Source: Capitulum mitella (taxonomy: Eukaryota; Arthropoda; Thecostraca; Pollicipedomorpha; Pollicipedidae). Taken from it: DNA of 64,000 bases. Of this stretch, positions 59,514 through 64,000 are shown one piece after another (within the stretch, counting starts at the first letter, position 1; every line of letters begins with the position of its first letter). The stretch is from the NCBI GenBank assembly GCA_030062745.1, contig CP099839.1, positions 39,013,816 to 39,077,815 on the forward strand, given 5' to 3'. The translations under genes were made by a program, and so were the position numbers. Below the pieces are notes generated by a model. That model searched no databases. It was not told where the DNA came from and saw nothing but the letters and a program-made list of their open reading frames with translations.

Positions 59514-60726
59514 TTAACCTTATTCCCGGCAGAGGGGGGCTGAATCCGCCCCCTCTCAGGTTTTTCGCTTGCCAATTCCAGGCTTTTTGGCGCAGCCCCA
59601 CGAAATTTGGTGACTTTTCCTAGCTATTCTTTCTACGTGCCGTGACAAAATTTCAAAATTCTATTTTACACAGGGGCGGAGCCAGGCAACGTTTTTGGAA
59701 GGCACCTCATGCCATTTTTGGCCATGTTCAGGGTAAAAGAAAAATGTCTGCCAAAAACAGAGCTTTTAAGATAGAACTTAAAACTTTATACGGATCTATA
59801 GCTAAATAAATGGACAATGTGCATACAAAATTTTGTTTATCTGAGGTCACTTTACAAGGTCAGGTGAAGGTCAAAAATCAAAATTTGTTTTTTTGCAACA
59901 ATTTCGGCACCGTTTTTTCAAATACCAAACCCAAAATATATATGACGTAGAAGAGTGCCCTCTACTTGTGTACCAAGTTCCAGCTTGATATCAGGTCGTG
60001 TCACGGAGCTATGACCTAAAATGTCAATTCGCGTACCCTATATCCCAATAGCCATAAAATGAAATTTTTGAAATAGAGTGAATTCAAATGGTTGAAAACG
60101 TTTACAGATAATCTTAAATGCACACGACATCATTCCAAGTGACCCAAAGGTCACTGGAGGTCATTTAAGGTCAAAGGTCACAAGTTGATCTGAAGAACGT
60201 GTGACCATGACAGTTCCCCCTTTTTTCATGTCCCTGGCACCGCCTACGCTAACATTATGCAAACATTGTGATGCAATTTGTACTTCTTTAGCATAACATG
60301 ACTAGCAGAAGCCAAAAAGTGTTTTTGCGTTTTTTGTTCATTCAGTCATTTGAAAACTAATCCTGCTATTTTTAAAACCTTGCGAACACCAATGAATTTT
60401 CTCAAAATTTTAGATTTTTGCACCTATGATAAAGCGCTATCCATCATCTCTCGATTCATGCCAGTTTCATTTAAATCGATTGAAAAACAATGGAGTTACA
60501 AGAAGTCCAAAAATACCTCTTATTTTGACATTTTTGCCCCCCGTATCCACACATTTCAAAATTTTGGAAATTTCTTCTTATAAAAATGTAGTTCACGTCA
60601 TGGCAAATCGACTGCCGTTTGTTGCGATGAAATCGGACGAGTAGTTCTCGAGATCTCAAGGGGGGCCGAATCCGCCCCCCTGCCGGGAATCGACCATACC
60701 GTTTAGCCCTCCGGGAATAGGGTTAA
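59514..60726 (+). mobile_element. TTAA element family A, copy A6, in C2
   Basis: TTAA at 59514-59517 and 60723-60726. It interrupts CTTCCG.TGGGGG and GGA.T.GTCAGAGT, which are adjacent in C1 (GGGGGTAAGGAA at about 35616). The body contains a perfect AGGTCAAAGGTCA (60168-60180). Confidence 0.92.
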
Positions 60727-60899
60727 GGAGTCGTCAGAGTTGCTCCGGTTCTGCTCTCCTTCATGCTAGGAAACTCTTGCATGACCCTTTAGACTTAGCA
60801 ATAAATATCGACATCATCTGCGTGAAACTGTCACCTGCCCGTCTTTATCGCTATGTGATTGTTCCAGCTCCGCTGAGATATCCTTAAACTACCACTTAC

Positions 60900-61014
60900 C
60901 CTGTATTTTTTGTATGAGAAGTCCTCGCAGCTGTTGTCCTCCTCCGCTGCGCCATGTTTGGTGAATTCCGAGCACTCAGCGAATTCGGGAGAGTACCCTC
61001 CATAGTACGTGGTC
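60900..61014 (-). CDS. 115-nt conserved exon in segment C2
   Basis: The minus strand has acceptor TTTTGCAG|GACCACG and donor TACAGG|GTAAGTGG around 115 nt. The frame reads TTYYGGYSPEFAECSEF then TKHGAAEEDNSCEDFSYKKYR. It has the same length, phase and splice sites as 35909-36023. An open frame continues upstream on the minus strand (61203-60976, KKMFKFRCYVQIRYAG). The family is not recognised. The two exons could be parts of tandem gene copies, an internally duplicated gene, or element-borne. Confidence 0.55.
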
Positions 61015-62090
61015 CTGCAAAACGTCAAAAAGGAAAACTAGTGGGGGGAAACAAGTGTTTTCATGCGGGGGCAATTTGGCCCCCTTTGGTCTTCTCTGTG
61101 CCGAATCTAAATCGTTTCCGCTATCACGCCGAAACCTGGTGGCTATTCCTGCGTACCTTATTTGCACATAACACCGAAATTTGAACATCTTTTTTGTTAG
61201 CATCCGCTCCAGTACACGATTCCAGGTGGCACGTCTGGTTATTCTGTCGTCTTTTCAGAGGCGTTCTCGCTTCTTTACATGGTGGTGTTGTAAGCTAGTC
61301 TTTGGCAAGAATAAGTTATAAATGTATGACATTTAGGTTAATGGGCCATAGCCTTCGCCAGTATTCGCTATTTGGCCACCTTCGACAGCACAGGAGGGGA
61401 GGGGGAGGGTATGAACCCCAGCCATGTCTAAGCCGGACGCGAAAGAACAGCGAACAAAAACAGGCGTGTAGCGTGGTTCTTAAACTACATGACGACACCC
61501 TGTGTGATCCATGAAGGTCAAGCGGTAACCATGCAGTTGACATTAAAGAAGGTCATTTCAGTGAATTACGATTTTCATTGGTTCCTATGAGGAGTAACCT
61601 TTAGGGCGTTATTAAAGGCAACAAAATGGTTGGGGATAATGAAAAAGAGCCCAAACTGCTAATGGTATGAAAATTAGCGTTTCCAAATGCGTAATGACGC
61701 CTCACAAGTAAATAAGAGGCCAAAAGTCAACGACCTCGTTTCATGATTTTGACCTCAAATGACCTCGACCCAAGAAAGGGCTTCGGTGCAAAGGTCACTG
61801 ACAACATGGATGTTTAATACCATGCTTAAGACAGAATAAAAATTAGCAACGAAAATTCTTAAAACGTTTGTTATCCGATGAGGACCATCGCCTTACTATT
61901 ATTTCTCCATAACATGCCCTCGAGAAAGAGGTCATAGGCCAGTGATCTTTCAAGATATTTACCTACTTAAGTTTTTTCACAATACGTAAAAGGACTCAAG
62001 ACTCAGCTATGCAAGATTTCAGAGCGATCAGACCCATCGACCTGAGGGGACTTGCGAAAAAACCATTGGTCAACTCAGTTCATGTTTTTT

Positions 62091-64000
62091 AATACTATCT
62101 TTATGGTGCTGCTTTCTACACTTTTTTAACGTTACTATAAAATTATCAAGACAACAAGGTCAAGTTTCCAATCGGCATAGATTCCATGAGCCAAAGAGGA
62201 CCCGCTGTCATCGGTAACATAAAAACTGACGATTTCACGAGAAAAATGGAAATGCAGGCATTCTCACCCAGCCGTTGTCCTCAGCCATTGCATGGATCAG
62301 GCACAGCAAGTAGAATTGTGTCAGAGGGGTGCCAGACAGGACCTCGTCTAACATGTTAACTGGAAGGGGGTTCAGCCCCCGCAGTGTAGTCGCCAGCCCC
62401 CCGTCAAGGGAAAACTGGGCAGCTGGGGGATGTTTAAAATCATAAAATATGAAACAGGGTTTCTGCGGAGACCTGGCATTTTTTAAAATGCGAAGTCAGT
62501 GCAAAAAATGCACAATAAATACTGGGTTTTCTGTGGAGACATAAGATTGTCCCAAATGCGAAGTCACTGCAAAAATGCCACTTCTATCAGTTTTTCGTGC
62601 CATTGAATCACCAGTGGCACTGTATGAGAATAGCACATGTTAATACCATTTCTTACGTGGCAATGACACCAAAAGGGAAAAGCTCACGGCAATGTAGTCA
62701 AACTTTGAGGAGGAAAAGGGTGGGGTAGATAGTAGGCTAGAGGGAAAAGAAAAAGCAGGGTCCAAAAAAGCATAATTATCTTATACGCAGCCATGCTCCG
62801 GAAACAGACGCTACCGCATTTCTAAGTGGTTTACTTCTCAAGAATTTACATTTTTAAATCGTGCATTTTTGCCTTGAATATGACCGTTCTTCTCAACTAA
62901 CGGCCTTGGCATGAAGCATAAGCTCATTTTAACCACGCAAATAAATAAACTTAGAGCTCACTGGAACTCAAAATGACATGATATTTCACCCCACATGGTT
63001 TATAGCACCTCTTGGTGCAATTTTGAAGTAATAACGTCCCAAAATCAGCCACTTCCTCAGACGTGGAACCAAATACGTTGGGATGCCTCGTTCGCCTTTT
63101 ACATCTCATTTGAACACTAAATGAGATGAATAGCGGCGGGCGAAACACTCGAACAAGAAAATATGAAATGCCGGACACCAGTTCAGGGATTAAGGTGGAA
63201 AAGCAATCATTTCGTTGAACAAAGCATGGAATGGGAAAACGTCGAATGTAAAATGTTAAAAATAAACATCGAAGGAGCATAACCACCAATCTACCCTTAT
63301 ACCAAATGATAGATGACTGAATGGTAAAATATCGGGGTACGGATCAATAACACATCAGATAAATACTGAAGTGAATAATGTCTCAATACGGACATCCAGC
63401 AGCGCACGGGTACTCACTGTTCCCTAAAATTGTATGGGGACATCCCAGCAGGAACGCCGTGAAAGTTTTCCATGGCTTATGCATAACATTCCAAGTGTAT
63501 TCGCTGTTTCGCTAGAACTGAAGCGAATATTCCAGTTGTTTCAGGGGGTTACTGGATTGAACCGACCAGACAAATACAAAAAGTGGGTTCACCACTGGAC
63601 ATGATTGCGTGGATTTAAAAATACTGGCTTTTTATGCCATATAGGGTGGGGGTTCGGGTCCTGGGCTTCAAAAAATTGCCCATCCTCTTTTCCCAGTAGT
63701 CTTTTGAAGAAAAGCTGTGACTGCTGTTGCCAGGCAACTTTCACCTGGTAAAAGCGCATGACAGTAGGCTAGAAAATGTTTGTTTCCAGCGTTTCGGACA
63801 GAGAAATCGTAGAAAATACCGCCGGTTTCCGGCGACGACCGGCGCTGATCGAGCGCATCTGCCAGCAACAGTCACGACTTAGGGAGAGGGAAATGGAAAA
63901 TTGCGAGCAACCGAGACGTAAATTCCGGCCATGATTTTGACAGACCGAAGTCCGAAGTACCTCGCAGTTAGGTTCATGTCCTGGTATAACCTTCATCCTT
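62091..64000. other. Unrecognised DNA with one 78-bp tandem duplication
   Basis: About 62458-62578 contains two diverged copies of GGTTT.CTG.GGAGAC...ATGCGAAGTCA.TGCAAAAA. A TTAACTGGAAGGGGGTTCAG CCCCC motif at 62357 resembles a TTAA-element end, but no partner end was found. No genes recognised to the window end. Confidence 0.4.

Larger units (their letters stand above)
58940..62090. repeat. Paralogous segment C2 (hosting the A6 insertion)
   Basis: Aligns with segment C1 in the same orientation. It lacks the F and B5 insertions but carries A6 at 59514-60726. Without A6 it is about 1.9 kb. Boundaries approximate. Confidence 0.7.

Noticed and set aside
9464-60726. Family A and B copies as satellite DNA or as LTRs
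   Set aside because: Copies are dispersed in both orientations, are bounded by TTAA, and have inverted rather than direct ends.
1-64000. CRISPR arrays, rRNA operons, bacterial genes
   Set aside because: No regularly spaced identical repeats with unique spacers, no rRNA sequence, and no operon-like gene packing anywhere in the window.

Overview
The window is eukaryotic, repeat-dominated DNA, most probably from an arthropod. It has long non-coding stretches, GT-AG exons, nested transposons, LINE, hAT and Penelope remnants, and short interstitial runs of the arthropod telomere unit TTAGG. No bacterial, organellar or rRNA features are seen. I cannot name the species.

The clearest host gene is the 5' part of a clockwork orange (cwo) bHLH-Orange repressor on the minus strand. 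A 40-codon first coding exon (14202-14083) ends in a GTGAGT donor. The bHLH exon lies at 473-284. The intron between them is about 13.6 kb and the gene runs off the left edge. The GC-rich block upstream of the ATG carries three CACGTG E-boxes, two of them exactly 6 bp apart. A second GC-rich block inside the intron (8.0-8.55 kb) has another CACGTG pair with the same 6-bp spacing, two TTATATAA boxes and a further E-box. This resembles clock-gene control DNA.

Region by region. 0.3-14.2 kb is the cwo intron, with a foldback repeat, a BEL/Pao fossil, direct and tandem repeats and one TTAA element. 14.2-17.1 kb is the cwo upstream region. 17.45-19.0 kb is a GC-rich degenerate minisatellite. 19.1-20.7 kb is a broken copy of an uncharacterised multicopy invertebrate protein family. 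21.1-22.4 kb is a second foldback. 24.6-32.5 kb is almost wall-to-wall TTAA elements. 33.6-38.0 and 58.9-62.1 kb are paralogous segments (C1, C2), each with a 115-nt minus-strand exon. 38.6-39.25 kb is a Penelope-like fragment. 41.0-48.7 kb is a nest of elements inside elements, including a hAT with a perfect 8-bp target duplication. 52.5-56.1 kb is a LINE split by nested TTAA elements. 56.4-64 kb holds one more TTAA family, segment C2 and unrecognised DNA.

The dominant theme is a set of non-autonomous elements, at least 17 copies in five or more sequence families (A, B, D, F, G), covering roughly 19 kb. All are bounded by TTAA (or a one-base variant) followed by CC, usually CCC, with asymmetric ends. 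A G-run/C-run palindrome lies about 15-70 bp inside the ends of most of them. The TTAA site and CCC ends fit the piggyBac superfamily, but no transposase is present. Their bodies are loaded with AGGTCA nuclear-receptor half-sites. C1 and C2 act as natural empty and filled sites, which supports real TTAA insertion. One element sits inside another of its own family twice.
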